Notes: generated from the sequence alone by a model not told the origin. A DNA stretch of 64,000 bases from DATHZQ01 sp965216945 (GCA_965216945.1 CBDCGU010000003.1:4030001-4094000); one strand, 5' to 3'; counted from the first letter of the stretch, positions 1 through 8,571 are shown. A program made the numbers and translations.

Positions 1-696
1 GTGTTTCTCCAGGTTCTCCCGGAGCTTCGGGGTCTGCTCGTCGAGATGCTCATAGACACCCTCGACACTGCTATAGCTGTTGATCAACTTGGCTGCGGTC
101 TTCTCCCCCACCTTGGGAACACCGGGCAGGTTGTCCGAGTTGTCGCCACGGAAGGATGCGTAGTCCAGGTATTGATCCGGGCGAACGCCGTAGCGCCCTT
201 CGATCCAGCCGGCGTCGGCGATGACGGATTCGGAGACCCCGCGCCAGGTGTAGAGCACCTTGACCTTGTCATCGACCAGCTGGAAAGCGTCGCGATCACC
301 GGTGACGACGACGACATCCCACCCTTCGGCACCTGCCTGGCCGGACAGGGTGGCAATGACGTCATCCGCCTCGTAGCCGGGGGCGCGCAGCTGGGTGATC
401 TTCAGCGCCCGCAGGACGTCGTCGATGAGCGGCAGCTGGGCGGCGAAGAGGTCCGGTGGCTTTTGTCGCTGCGCCTTGTACTCCTCGTACATCTCCTTGC
501 GGAAGGTCGGCCCACGCACATCCCACGCAACGGCGACGGCATCGGGACGCTCATCTCCGAGGAGCTTGATCAACATGGAGGTGAAGCCGAACACGGCATT
601 GGTCACCTGACCGGACGACGTGGCGAGATCGGAGGGGAGTGCGTAGAAGGCCCGGTAGGCGAGGCTGTGGCCGTCGAGAAGGGCGAGGGTCGGCAT
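1..696 (-). CDS. polA: DNA polymerase I, N-terminal 5'-3' exonuclease part (partial)
   Basis: The frame is open from an ATG at 696 to the window edge, giving 232 codons; the 3' part lies outside. It reads MPTLALLDGHSLAYRAFYAL, followed by FGFTSMLIKLL, FRKEMYEEYKAQR and APGYEADDVIATL. These are the metal-binding Asp, the helical-arch Lys/Arg and the EADD motif of the PolA-type 5' nuclease (FEN) domain. In the family this domain removes RNA primers and flaps during Okazaki-fragment maturation and repair. Whether polymerase and 3'-5' exonuclease domains follow cannot be seen, so a stand-alone 5'-3' exonuclease is possible. There is no ribosome-binding site before the ATG; a TACACT hexamer sits 6 nt upstream. 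Confidence 0.9.
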   Translation of the reverse strand, partial: MPTLALLDGHSLAYRAFYALPSDLATSSGQVTNAVFGFTSMLIKLLGDERPDAVAVAWDVRGPTFRKEMYEEYKAQRQKPPDLFAAQLPLIDDVLRALKITQLRAPGYEADDVIATLSGQAGAEGWDVVVVTGDRDAFQLVDDKVKVLYTWRGVSESVIADAGWIEGRYGVRPDQYLDYASFRGDNSDNLPGVPKVGEKTAAKLINSYSSVEGVYEHLDEQTPKLRENLEKH

Positions 697-702
697 GCGG
701 CG

Positions 703-708
703 AGTGTA
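703..708 (-). promoter_or_regulatory. Candidate -10 element for a leaderless polA transcript
   Basis: TACACT on the minus strand ends 6 nt before the polA ATG. This spacing would place the transcription start at or next to the A of the start codon, a common leaderless arrangement in actinobacteria. No clear -35 hexamer is visible at 16-18 nt. Inference only. Confidence 0.3.
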
Positions 709-818
709 GGGCGAGCACATGTCACCGGCCGGGTGGCAACCTGCTCGAACCTGGCGGGCTCTGCGCAGGTAGCGGCGGCGCTCGTCGCCGCGACGGGGCT
801 GCGTCCTCGGGCGGTGCT

Positions 819-1094
819 TCAGGCGAGCTTGCGCAACAGCCGGTCGCGCCGAGACTCGAGCTTGGCTCTCGTGCGTCCCAGCTTCTCGATGTGGCGACGA
901 AAGCGGTCGACGTCCGCCCCGGTCTCGCGGGCGTCGGCCCGGTCGATCGGGCTCCCGCTCACCGCAGCGTCACGCTGGGCATCGTCGTTGAGGTGCTCGT
1001 GGAAGATCAGCTCCTCGCGGGCCAGCTCCTCGGCGCGGCGCAGCGCGGTGATCTCGTCGTTGAGTTGGAACAGGCGTCGCTCGATCCGCCGCAT
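819..1094 (-). CDS. Small coiled-coil protein of unknown function
   Basis: This 91-residue protein is unusually rich in Arg, Glu and Leu, with heptad-like spacing throughout (for example LFQLNDEITALRRAEELA and RHIEKLGRTRAKLESRRDRL), so two long amphipathic helices forming a coiled coil are likely. It has no signal peptide, membrane segment or catalytic motif. It begins at an ATG 36 bp upstream of the oppositely oriented tRNA-Leu gene and ends about 120 bp before polA on the same strand, so co-transcription with polA is possible. I do not recognise the family. It is called real because the composition is coherent and no other frame in this stretch is plausible. Confidence 0.6.
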   Translation of the reverse strand: MRRIERRLFQLNDEITALRRAEELAREELIFHEHLNDDAQRDAAVSGSPIDRADARETGADVDRFRRHIEKLGRTRAKLESRRDRLLRKLA

Positions 1095-1130
1095 GGCGCA
1101 AATGATACGAGCACTACCATCCTCCGTCCG

Positions 1131-1214
1131 GCCGGGATGGCGAAATTGGTAGACGCGACGGACTCAAAATCCGTTGGGCGCAAGCCCGTGGGGGTTCGAG
1201 TCCCCCTCCCGGTA
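1131..1214 (+). tRNA. tRNA-Leu(CAA)
   Basis: The 84-nt class II tRNA has acceptor arm GCCGGGA pairing with TCCCGGT (one G-U at the end). The anticodon stem ACGGA/TCCGT encloses loop CTCAAAA, so the anticodon is CAA, reading UUG leucine codons. A long variable arm and the T-arm GTTCGAGTC core follow. The discriminator base is A; the 3' CCA is not encoded, as is usual in actinobacteria. Confidence 0.95.
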
Positions 1215-1264
1215 CCCGCGGTTGTACGGCTTGTCGACGCCGGCTTCGGTCGAAGGCGGCGCGG

Positions 1265-2086
1265 CTATCCCCGGCGCACCGCTGCGGCCAGGTCGCCGAC
1301 AGCTTCGTGCAGGCTCGTCGCGGCGCCGGCGACATCGGGTGCATCGAGCACGCGTCGCACGAGTGCCGAGCCGACGATGACTCCGTCGGCGTGGCGGGCT
1401 GCTTCCGCCGCCATGGCCGGCGTGGCGATCCCGACTCCGGCGACGAGCGGCAGATCGGTGGCGGCACGCACCCGACGCGACAGGGCCGCTAGCTGTGACT
1501 GCCCACCGATGCCTTCCTGCTCGCCGGTGACGCCGAGACGAGCGACTCCGTAGATGAACACGGGTCGGTGGTCGATGACCCGGCTCAGCCGCTCGTCGTC
1601 GGTGGTGGGCGCCACGAACAACACCAGGCCCAACCCGGCGCGGTTCGCCGCACCCTCGAATCGCTCCGCCTCGTCCACCGGGAGGTCGGCGACGATGAGC
1701 CCTCCGGCTCCCGCTGCGGCAACGGCGGCCGCATAGGCCTCGGGCCCCCGTTTGAGGATCGGGTTGGCGTAGGTCATCACGAACACCGGCAATCCGGTGC
1801 GGGTGACCACTCGCTCGACGATCTGCAGACTGCGTTCGAATGTCGCTCCTGCCGCCAGCGCGGCAAGTCCCGCCTCGTGAATGGTCGGTCCGTCCATCAA
1901 TGGATCCGAGTACGGAATGCCGATCTCGAATCCGTCGGCGCCGGCGTCCGCCATCGCCATGAACAGATCGACGGAGTCGTCGGGACTCGGCAGACCGGCC
2001 GTGAGATACGGCAGCAGCAGCGTGCGCCCCTCGGCCCTCGCCGAGTCGAAGGCCTGCTCGACCTGGGCGCGACGCACGTCAACCAT
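1265..2086 (-). CDS. trpA: Tryptophan synthase alpha subunit
   Basis: The 273-residue TIM-barrel protein cleaves indole-3-glycerol phosphate to indole and glyceraldehyde-3-phosphate and passes indole to TrpB. The signature FEIGIPYSDPLMDGPTIHEA is present; E54 and D65 correspond to catalytic Glu49 and Asp60 of the Salmonella enzyme. The phosphate-binding GVGI and VIVGSALV segments are in place near the C-terminus. The ATG at 2086 overlaps the trpB stop by 8 nt. It is the last gene of the trpC-trpF-trpB-trpA cluster. The longer open frame upstream is only the trpB antiframe. Confidence 0.97.
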   Translation of the reverse strand: MVDVRRAQVEQAFDSARAEGRTLLLPYLTAGLPSPDDSVDLFMAMADAGADGFEIGIPYSDPLMDGPTIHEAGLAALAAGATFERSLQIVERVVTRTGLPVFVMTYANPILKRGPEAYAAAVAAAGAGGLIVADLPVDEAERFEGAANRAGLGLVLFVAPTTDDERLSRVIDHRPVFIYGVARLGVTGEQEGIGGQSQLAALSRRVRAATDLPLVAGVGIATPAMAAEAARHADGVIVGSALVRRVLDAPDVAGAATSLHEAVGDLAAAVRRG

Positions 2087-3263
2087 CGAGCGCCGCGATC
2101 TGCTGGACGTCCTTGTCTCCCCGCCCCGAGAGATTGAGAACGACGGTCTTGCCGCGGAGTGACCTGCTCTCGCGCACGATCCAGGCAAGAGCGTGGGCCG
2201 ACTCCAACGCGGGGATGATGCCCTCCGTCTCCGCCATGAGCCGCATGGCGGCAACCGCCTCGTCATCGGTCACCGACTCGTACCGGGCGATACCCAGATC
2301 CTTGAACCACGCATGCTCCGGCCCGACGCCCGGATAATCGAGGCCGGCCGACAGCGAATGGGCCTCGAGCACCTGACCATCGTCGTCCTGCAACAGATAG
2401 GTGACCGCTCCGTGGATCACCCCCGGGGAGCCCGCGCTCAGCGAGGCGCCGTGCTCTCCGGTGTCGATCCCTCGCCCGGCGGCCTCGACGCCCACGAGAT
2501 CGACGTCGGTCCCGCCGTAGGGGTAGAAGATGCCCATTGCGTTGGAGCCGCCGCCGACACAAGCCACGATGACATCGGGCCGCGGGCGATCCGGCGCAGA
2601 TCCGTCGAGCTGGCTCTGCAGCTCCTCGCCGATGACCTTCTGGAACTGCCGCACCATGTACGGGAAAGGATGGGGCCCGACGACCGATCCGATGATGTAG
2701 TGGGTCGATTCGACCGTCCGCACCCAGTCGCGCATGGCCTCCGACACCGCGTCTTTGAGCGTTGCCGCACCATGCTCCACCGAGATGACATCGGCGCCCA
2801 GCATGCGCATGCGATACACGTTCAGCGACTGGCGCTCGATGTCCTTGGCACCCATGTACACGGCGCATTCGAGCCCGAGCAGGGAGCATGCGGTCGCAGT
2901 GGCGACGCCGTGTTGCCCTGCCCCCGTTTCGGCGATCACGCGGGGCTTGCCCATTCGCTTGGCCAGGAGCCCTTGTCCCACGGTGTTGTTCACCTTGTGG
3001 GCTCCGGTGTGGGCGAGATCCTCTCGCTTCAGGAGCAGCTCGAGCCCGAGATCGGCCGACAATCGTCGTGCCCGGTGCACCGGTGTCGGCCTACCGACGA
3101 ACGTCCGCAACAGCGCGGCCAGCTCGGACCGGAATCCCGGATCGGCCCATGCATCATCAAACGCCGATTCGAGCTCATCGAGAGCCGGCATCAGCGTCTC
3201 GGGAGCGAAACGGCCGCCGTAGTCGCCGAAGCGCCCCCGCATGTCTGGTCGGGACATCGTCAC
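2079..3263 (-). CDS. trpB: Tryptophan synthase beta subunit
   Basis: The 394-residue PLP enzyme condenses indole with serine to give tryptophan in the TrpA2B2 complex. The PLP lysine is K90 in HTGAHKVNN, with catalytic Glu at E112 (AETGAGQHGV) and the phosphate-binding GGGSNAMG loop. The start is GTG at 3263, forming a GTGA overlap with the trpF stop; an in-frame ATG two codons later (3257) is the alternative. Length and N-terminal FGDYGGRFAPETLMPAL match canonical TrpB1, not TrpB2. It overlaps trpA by 8 nt. Confidence 0.97.
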   Translation of the reverse strand: MTMSRPDMRGRFGDYGGRFAPETLMPALDELESAFDDAWADPGFRSELAALLRTFVGRPTPVHRARRLSADLGLELLLKREDLAHTGAHKVNNTVGQGLLAKRMGKPRVIAETGAGQHGVATATACSLLGLECAVYMGAKDIERQSLNVYRMRMLGADVISVEHGAATLKDAVSEAMRDWVRTVESTHYIIGSVVGPHPFPYMVRQFQKVIGEELQSQLDGSAPDRPRPDVIVACVGGGSNAMGIFYPYGGTDVDLVGVEAAGRGIDTGEHGASLSAGSPGVIHGAVTYLLQDDDGQVLEAHSLSAGLDYPGVGPEHAWFKDLGIARYESVTDDEAVAAMRLMAETEGIIPALESAHALAWIVRESRSLRGKTVVLNLSGRGDKDVQQIAALDG

Positions 3264-3856
3264 GCGTCCTTGGCCTTCCTCACGAAGTCGGCCACCTTAC
3301 CGGCGTCCTTGACCCCCGGTGCGACCTCCAGGCCGCTGGAGGCGTCGACACCCCAAGGATGGACCGCGGAGATGGCAGCCGCCACGTTGTGGGGACCGAG
3401 GCCGCCGGCGAGCACGAAGTCGCCCTCGATACCCGTGACCAGGCTCCAGTCGAACGTCCGGCCCGTGCCGCCGTGGACGGCATCGTCGGGCGTATCGATG
3501 AGCGGAATCGCTCCCTCGGGAACGTGCCGGAGCGGCGAGCCCGCAGGTCGCGGAACGAGCACCGTGAAACCCTCCGCCAACGCCGCCGCGGCGATGCCTC
3601 GCACCGACACCCCGTACGGCTGTATCCCGGTCACCCCGGTCGATTCCATCGCCGTCATCGCCGCCCCCACGTCGAGATCGACAGTCAGGATGACGCTGGT
3701 GACAGGCACGCCTTCGGCGAGCCCGGCGATGACATCGAGCGGTAGGTAGCGGGGGGAGCCGGGATGGGAGACGAATCCGACAGCATCGGCGCCGGCAGCA
3801 ACGGCCGTGGCGACGTCCTCTGCGGTCGTGAGCCCGCAGACCTTGACCCAGGTCAC
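3260..3856 (-). CDS. trpF: Phosphoribosylanthranilate isomerase
   Basis: The 198-residue protein performs the Amadori rearrangement of N-(5'-phosphoribosyl)anthranilate to CdRP. The catalytic acid/base pair is visible as C7 in VKVCGLT and D136 in RTFDW, and the phosphate loops LAGGLGPHNV and GVDASSGLE are intact. The start codon is GTG, overlapping the trpC stop as GTGA, and the gene overlaps trpB in the same way. It is a single-domain TrpF, not fused to TrpC. Its presence argues that the bifunctional PriA route is not the only one in this organism. Confidence 0.96.
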   Translation of the reverse strand: MTWVKVCGLTTAEDVATAVAAGADAVGFVSHPGSPRYLPLDVIAGLAEGVPVTSVILTVDLDVGAAMTAMESTGVTGIQPYGVSVRGIAAAALAEGFTVLVPRPAGSPLRHVPEGAIPLIDTPDDAVHGGTGRTFDWSLVTGIEGDFVLAGGLGPHNVAAAISAVHPWGVDASSGLEVAPGVKDAGKVADFVRKAKDA

Positions 3857-4617
3857 GATGCTCCCCGCAGCTCCCGCAGCAACCCGGTGGGGTCGCCCGA
3901 GCGCACCAGCGCCTCCCCCACGAGGACGGCGTCGTAGCCGGAAGCCGCCATGCGAGCACTGCCCTTCGCCGAAGAGACCCCGCTCTCGGCGACCCGCACG
4001 ATGCCGGACGGCAGCCTGGCCGCGAGGCGCTCGGCAACGGCCAGGTCGGTGACGAACGTGTTCAGGTCACGGTTGTTCACGCCGACGATCGTTGCGCCCG
4101 CCTCGATCGCGATGCGGCACTCGGCTTCGGTGTGCACCTCGACCAGCGCCGCGATGTTGGCCTCTGCGGCAACATCCAGCATCGATCGCACCTCGCCTCC
4201 GAGCACGGCGACGATGAGCAGCACCGCATCGGCGCCGGCCGCCTTTGCCTCCCAGACCTGGCGTGTGTCCACGACGAAGTCCTTCCGCAGCACGGGCACG
4301 TCGACCGTCTTGCGCACGCTACGCAGGTCGTCGAGGGATCCGGCGAAGTAATCGGGTTCGGTGAGGACGGAGATGGCCGCCGCACCGCCGGCCACGTAGG
4401 CCGCAGCCTGGACTGCGGGGTCGAGTCCCGGCGCCATCTCCCCCGCCGACGGCGATCTTCGTTTCACCTCGGCGATCACCTGAAGGCCCGGTGACGTGAG
4501 CGCTGCACCGAATGGGCGAGCCGGCGTCGCCTCTGCGGCGCGATCCCTCAGTTCCGCTTCCGGTGGAAGCAACGCAACGCGCCGCCGGGTGGACTCGATG
4601 ATCGGCTCGAGCAGCAT
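3853..4617 (-). CDS. trpC: Indole-3-glycerol phosphate synthase
   Basis: The 254-residue TIM-barrel enzyme cyclises CdRP to indole-3-glycerol phosphate. Catalytic residues of the family are visible: E50 and K52 in AEVKRRSPS, K112 in LRKDF, E160 in LVEVHTEAE, the VNNRDL motif at 180-185 and E211-S212 in AESG. The ATG at 4617 lies 11 bp after the stop of the cytochrome gene, so this trp block probably shares a transcript with the two-component and cytochrome genes upstream. The trpC stop overlaps the trpF GTG. Confidence 0.96.
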   Translation of the reverse strand: MLLEPIIESTRRRVALLPPEAELRDRAAEATPARPFGAALTSPGLQVIAEVKRRSPSAGEMAPGLDPAVQAAAYVAGGAAAISVLTEPDYFAGSLDDLRSVRKTVDVPVLRKDFVVDTRQVWEAKAAGADAVLLIVAVLGGEVRSMLDVAAEANIAALVEVHTEAECRIAIEAGATIVGVNNRDLNTFVTDLAVAERLAARLPSGIVRVAESGVSSAKGSARMAASGYDAVLVGEALVRSGDPTGLLRELRGAS

Positions 4618-4628
4618 GGTCGATCCGA

Positions 4629-4928
4629 TCACTCGGCCTGAAGCGTGCGGAGGTACTCGACGAGGCTCTCCACCTGTTCGTCGCTCAGCCGGTCGAATGA
4701 GGGCATGGTTCCGGGGCCGACAACGATCGCTCCCGCCAGCTGGTCGTCGGACAGCACGACACCATTGGAACCGGGACCGAGCGGAGGTCCCGCCCCGCCG
4801 GACCCGTCGCGGGCGTGACACGCCGCACAGCTCCGCTCGTACAGCTCCTGGCCGAAAAGACCCTCGGTCGAACCGCCGCAGGCGGCGAGCAGCAGCGCGG
4901 CGGCAGCGAGAACCCGGAGATAGCGCAT
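4629..4928 (-). CDS. Monohaem c-type cytochrome lipoprotein
   Basis: The 99-residue protein starts with a short lipoprotein signal ending in LLAAC (lipidated Cys 17). A single haem-attachment motif CAACH follows at 34-38, and M75 in GTMPSF is the likely distal haem ligand. The C-terminal helix (SDEQVESLVEYLRTLQ) is typical of small class I cytochromes c. The protein should be anchored outside the membrane and shuttle electrons; the partner is unknown. It sits 10 bp after the histidine kinase stop and 11 bp before trpC, an odd companion for both. CcdA, encoded at 10.1-10.9 kb, could serve its haem ligation. Confidence 0.85.
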   Translation of the reverse strand: MRYLRVLAAAALLLAACGGSTEGLFGQELYERSCAACHARDGSGGAGPPLGPGSNGVVLSDDQLAGAIVVGPGTMPSFDRLSDEQVESLVEYLRTLQAE

Positions 4929-4938
4929 GGCGCGGAGA

Positions 4939-6342
4939 TTAGGGGGGTGATCCGGGCAACCGATCTGGCGTCGTGACCGGGTGCTGCCACGGCAGTGTCA
5001 CCGTCACGTCGGTGCCGTGTCCCAGCACCGACGTCGCCGCTGCCGTGCCGCCCATCGCCTCGGCGAGTTGGCGCACGATGGCGAGACCCAACCCGCTGCC
5101 GTGCTGCCGCACCGGTTGGCGGGAGGCCATGAAGGAGCGATCGAAGATGTGGGGAAGGTCGCTCGGCTCGATGCCGGGACCCGTGTCCCCCACCACGATG
5201 TGCACGACGCCCGTCCCCGCAGACAACCGCAGCTTCACCTCACCGCCTCCCGGGGTCCAGCGCAATGCGTTGTCGAGGAGGTTGGCGACGATCTGTCCCA
5301 CACGGTCGGGATCGATCTCAGCGATTCCTACATCCTCCAGGGAGATGGTGAACCGGACATCGGAGTCCGCTGCCAGCGGGACCACGGCCGCCGCGGTTTC
5401 CTCCAGGTGGGCACGCAACGCCACCGGCTCGGGTCGCAAGGCGAACTCACGGGCCTCGAGGCGAGCCAGCTGCGCGAGATCATCGACGAGCCGGGTGAGA
5501 CGGTCGGTCTGGGTCCGCAGCACGCCGGCGATCCTGGGAACGTCGTCGGTGGCGACGGCCCCCTCGTCGAGACCTTCGACGTAGCCGCGGATCGTCGTGA
5601 GCGGCGTGCGCAGGTCGTGGCCGACACTCATCAGGAATTCTCGCTCCCGCGCCCGGAGGCGGACCAGCTGCTCCGCCATGGTGTTGAACCCGCGGCCCAA
5701 CTCGGCAATCTCGTCGTCTCCTTCGGTTGCCGCTCGTGCCGAGAAATCGCCGGCGGCAAGGTCGGCAGAGACTTCGGTGAGGAGATCGATCCTCCTTCCG
5801 ATCCGCCGCGACATCCACAGGGCCATTCCCAACGCCACCATGGCACCGACTACCGCCCCCACCATCAAGGGCCGGGTGAACAGCCCGGCCACCAACAACG
5901 GCTCCGTCCTGCCGATGGCGACGACCCAAGTCCGGTCGCCCACCGAGACGCGGCGGAAGGTCGCCAGCACCGGCTCGCCCTCGATCTCAACCGACGTCGT
6001 CGCTTCGCCGGTCGCCTCGGCAGCCGACATGGAGTCGAGCAGCAGGGTCGAGTCACCGAGCGGTTCGGGACCCGCCGGGGTCACCGCGGCGACCTCGACG
6101 TGGTCGTGCCCGCCCAACAGGCGGAGCTGGCCGATGGTCCGAGCCACGCCTGAGGTGCGGCCCTCCCGAACGGCAACCGTGAGCTGCTGGTCGATGATCG
6201 CCGCGGTCGCCGTCGCCTGCCTTTCGATCTCGGCCTGGCTGCGCCGCAACAACTCTCGGCGGATCAGCGCGGTCGAGCCAATGCCGATGAGCAACGTCAC
6301 CAGGGCCACGGCCAGCGTGCCGATCAGGATCTGCCGTCGCAC
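4939..6342 (-). CDS. Membrane sensor histidine kinase (HAMP, HisKA, HATPase_c)
   Basis: The 467-residue kinase has a TM segment at about 7-27, an extracytoplasmic sensor region (30-150), TM2 near 152-177 and a HAMP domain (178-230). The H-box follows with phosphorylated H242 in SVGHDLRTPLTT, then N-box NLLDNALRWTP, G1 GDTGPGIE and G2 GSGLGLAIV. It starts with GTG, 2 bp after the response-regulator stop, so the two genes form a translationally close pair. The sensor part has no domain I can name and the signal is unknown. Its 3' neighbour is a cytochrome c lipoprotein, which may hint at an envelope or redox cue; that is inference. Confidence 0.93.
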   Translation of the reverse strand: MRRQILIGTLAVALVTLLIGIGSTALIRRELLRRSQAEIERQATATAAIIDQQLTVAVREGRTSGVARTIGQLRLLGGHDHVEVAAVTPAGPEPLGDSTLLLDSMSAAEATGEATTSVEIEGEPVLATFRRVSVGDRTWVVAIGRTEPLLVAGLFTRPLMVGAVVGAMVALGMALWMSRRIGRRIDLLTEVSADLAAGDFSARAATEGDDEIAELGRGFNTMAEQLVRLRAREREFLMSVGHDLRTPLTTIRGYVEGLDEGAVATDDVPRIAGVLRTQTDRLTRLVDDLAQLARLEAREFALRPEPVALRAHLEETAAAVVPLAADSDVRFTISLEDVGIAEIDPDRVGQIVANLLDNALRWTPGGGEVKLRLSAGTGVVHIVVGDTGPGIEPSDLPHIFDRSFMASRQPVRQHGSGLGLAIVRQLAEAMGGTAAATSVLGHGTDVTVTLPWQHPVTTPDRLPGSPP

Positions 6343-6344
6343 GC

Positions 6345-7016
6345 TCAGCCCTCCAGCCGGTAGCCAACGCCCCAGACCGTCTCGAGGGGCAAGCCATCGA
6401 GCTTCTTGCGCAGCTGACGGACATGCACGTCGACGGTGCGGGTCTCGCCGAAGTAGTCATATCCCCAGACGGACTCCAACAACTGGTTCCTCGACTGGAC
6501 GAGACCGCTGTGGCGGGCCAGATGCCACAGGAGGTCGAACTCCCGTGCCGTCGGATGCACCTCCTCGCCTGCGGGAGTCGTCACGGACCGCCGCCCCGAA
6601 TCGATCGAGAAGCCGCCGACCGTGATGACGCGCGGCTCGGCGGGGCGCTCGTCACCGCGTCGCAAGACCGCCTTCGCCCGAGCCACCAGCTCCCGTGGCG
6701 AGAACGGTTTGGTCACGTAATCGTCTGCGCCGATCTCCAACCCGACGATCTTGTCGACCTCGGCATCGCGCGCCGTGAGCATGATCACGGGAATGTCACT
6801 CTGCGAGCGGATGCGCCGGCACACTTCGAGACCGTCGATGCCGGGGAGCCCGATGTCGAGCAGCACCATCCGCACGTCTCCCGAGCCGAGCCGCTGGAGA
6901 CCGCTCTCCCCGTCCCGGGCATGGACGAGCCGAAACCCCTCCCGCTCGAAGTAGAGCTCGAGGAGATCGGCGATCTCCACCTCGTCCTCGATGAGCAGAA
7001 TGGTTCCGCCCGCCAC
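6345..7016 (-). CDS. OmpR/PhoB-family response regulator
   Basis: The 223-residue protein has a receiver domain with acidic pocket ED at 10-11, phospho-acceptor D54 (VLLDIGLPG), T81 and K103 (TKPFSP). A winged-helix domain follows, ending in RTVDVHVRQLRKKL and VWGVGYRLEG. The GTG at 7016 is chosen because AAGGGG lies upstream at normal spacing and the receiver fold begins at ILLIEDE; upstream codons run into the repeat array. It is the partner of the kinase just downstream and is the first gene of the RR-HK-cytochrome-trpCFBA run. Confidence 0.94.
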   Translation of the reverse strand: MAGGTILLIEDEVEIADLLELYFEREGFRLVHARDGESGLQRLGSGDVRMVLLDIGLPGIDGLEVCRRIRSQSDIPVIMLTARDAEVDKIVGLEIGADDYVTKPFSPRELVARAKAVLRRGDERPAEPRVITVGGFSIDSGRRSVTTPAGEEVHPTAREFDLLWHLARHSGLVQSRNQLLESVWGYDYFGETRTVDVHVRQLRKKLDGLPLETVWGVGYRLEG

Positions 7017-7093
7017 GTCCTGACCCCTTTTCCTGTGCTGCCACAGTATGTGTGGGAGGTGTTCGAGAACTGTAAGACGTCTGCGGGGATTTG

Positions 7094-7586
7094 ACGGCCC
7101 CGCCACACCAACCAACCTCACACCCCCAAAACCCGGCGGGGACAGTCGGCCGGGCAAGGGACCCGGCCGACACCACGATGAGCCGCAAGGCGAAGAGCCA
7201 ACAACACGGCCCCGCCACACCAACCAACCTCACACCCCCAAAACCCGGCGGGGACAGTCGGCCGGGAAAGGGACCCGGCCGACACTGCGATGAGCCGCAA
7301 GGCGAAGAGCCAACAACACGGCCCCGCCGAACGAACCAACCTCAGCCGCCCAAACCCGGCGGGGACGGTCGGCTGGGAAAGGGACCCGGCCGACACTGCG
7401 ATGAGCCGCAAGGCGAAGAGCCAACAACACGGCCCCGCCACACCAACCAACCTCACACCCCCAAAACCCGGCGGGGACAGTCGGCCGGGAAAGGGACCCG
7501 GCCGACACAGCGATGAGCCGCAAGGCGAAGAGCCAAAAAGGCACGGCCCCGCCGAACCAACAACCTCACACCCCCAAAACCCGGCC
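7094..7586. repeat. Tandem array of about 4.4 copies of a 112-bp hairpin repeat
   Basis: Unit starts at 7094, 7206, 7318, 7429 and 7543 (periods 112, 112, 111 and 114), with the fifth copy cut after about 44 bp. Each full unit carries a 10-bp inverted repeat, GTCGGCCGGG and CCCGGCCGAC, around a 7-nt loop; in copy 3 the left arm is GTCGGCTGGG, which still pairs by wobble in plus-strand RNA. The minus strand of most units also carries a G-run tract containing GGTTGGTTGGTGTGG, able in principle to fold as a two-tetrad quadruplex. The stretch 7017-7596 holds no gene: 112 is not a multiple of 3, so the long frames crossing it change frame every unit. Confidence 0.92.
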
Positions 7587-7596
7587 TGTGGGAGGG

Positions 7597-8571
7597 TCAG
7601 GGAGACCAGGGGTCCAACGGGAGGGACTCGATGCGTGCCGGCACCTGCCCGGCGTCCCATCGCAGCGTCACCCCTGCCGCCGGTGCGACTTCGCGTCGTA
7701 CGAGGGCCATGGCGACGGGTGCCCGCAGCTCGAGCGACTCACCCGTCGACGTGATCGTCCCGACGATCTTGTCCTCGTGTACGACGTGCGCCCCGCTCGG
7801 CGGGATGACGTTGGCGGCCACGACGACACCACGGAGGAGACGGTTGACGTGGCCGCGTGAGTCGATGCGGGCCACCAGCTCCTGGCCCAGATAACAGCCC
7901 TTGGTGAACTCGACGGCGCCTTCGACCAGGAGGCCCTCTTGGGGGATCGTGCCGTCGCCCACGTCACGTCCCATGACAGGCTCCCCCTGCTCGATCCGGA
8001 CGGAGTCGACGGCCAGCGTGCCGCACCGACGAATGCCGGCACCGGTCATCTCATCGGCATCGATCCCGGCCACCACCACCCGGGGAAGCCCGCCAGGGTG
8101 AAGAGGTACCGAGGCGGCGACCGTGTCGCCGACCCTCAGCCACCCCTCGCTCACCGCCACCCCGGTTGCCCTCCCGACCACCACAGGCGCTTCCGGTCCC
8201 CACACTGCAACGATCGGCGCCGGCTCGATGTCGATGGAAACGTCGACGCGGATCTTGAAACGTGTGAGGTCGTTCGCCGCCACCTCGCCGATCCCGCGAT
8301 CGGTGAGCAGCCCGACCTCATCGTCGCCGCGGAGGAGCACATGGGGCGCTCGCAGCTTTCCCTGCGGCGCCAGCAACAGCGAGCGAGCGGTCGAACCAAC
8401 CGGCATCGGCTCCACAGCCTGGCTGACGAGGCCGTCGAGGAAGCGAACCGCATCGGGCCCCCGTACCCACACGAGATCGTGTCTCTCCGTGACCACCCCC
8501 GCCGCTTGGCGCAGCGCCAGGTACTCACCGGTGACATCACCGTAGGAGGCGGGCGCGTCACCCCTCACCAT
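7597..8571 (-). CDS. ygfZ: YgfZ/GcvT-like folate-binding protein (Fe-S cluster repair)
   Basis: The 324-residue protein has the GcvT-type fold and the diagnostic YgfZ/IBA57 motif KGCYLGQE at 224-231, with conserved C226. In the family this protein binds tetrahydrofolate and helps assemble or repair Fe-S enzymes; it is not an aminomethyltransferase. The ATG at 8571 overlaps the trpE stop by 7 nt, so expression is coupled to trpE. The gene ends 11 bp before the hairpin-repeat array. Nearby nth encodes an Fe-S enzyme that might be a client, but this is only context. Confidence 0.9.
   Translation of the reverse strand: MVRGDAPASYGDVTGEYLALRQAAGVVTERHDLVWVRGPDAVRFLDGLVSQAVEPMPVGSTARSLLLAPQGKLRAPHVLLRGDDEVGLLTDRGIGEVAANDLTRFKIRVDVSIDIEPAPIVAVWGPEAPVVVGRATGVAVSEGWLRVGDTVAASVPLHPGGLPRVVVAGIDADEMTGAGIRRCGTLAVDSVRIEQGEPVMGRDVGDGTIPQEGLLVEGAVEFTKGCYLGQELVARIDSRGHVNRLLRGVVVAANVIPPSGAHVVHEDKIVGTITSTGESLELRAPVAMALVRREVAPAAGVTLRWDAGQVPARIESLPLDPWSP

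Noticed and set aside
1..1152. Long plus-strand frame of 383 codons
   Set aside because: It is antisense to the polA exonuclease domain, whose motifs are clear on the minus strand, and runs into tRNA-Leu.
7091..7516. Repetitive Pro/Gly/Arg-rich protein on the plus strand, and minus-strand Cys/Gly-rich frames
   Set aside because: They come from the 112-bp repeat, whose length shifts the reading frame each unit; no ribosome-binding site, and composition differs from all real genes here.
7094..7586. CRISPR array
   Set aside because: Unit length of 112 bp with no short-repeat/unique-spacer pattern and no cas genes.
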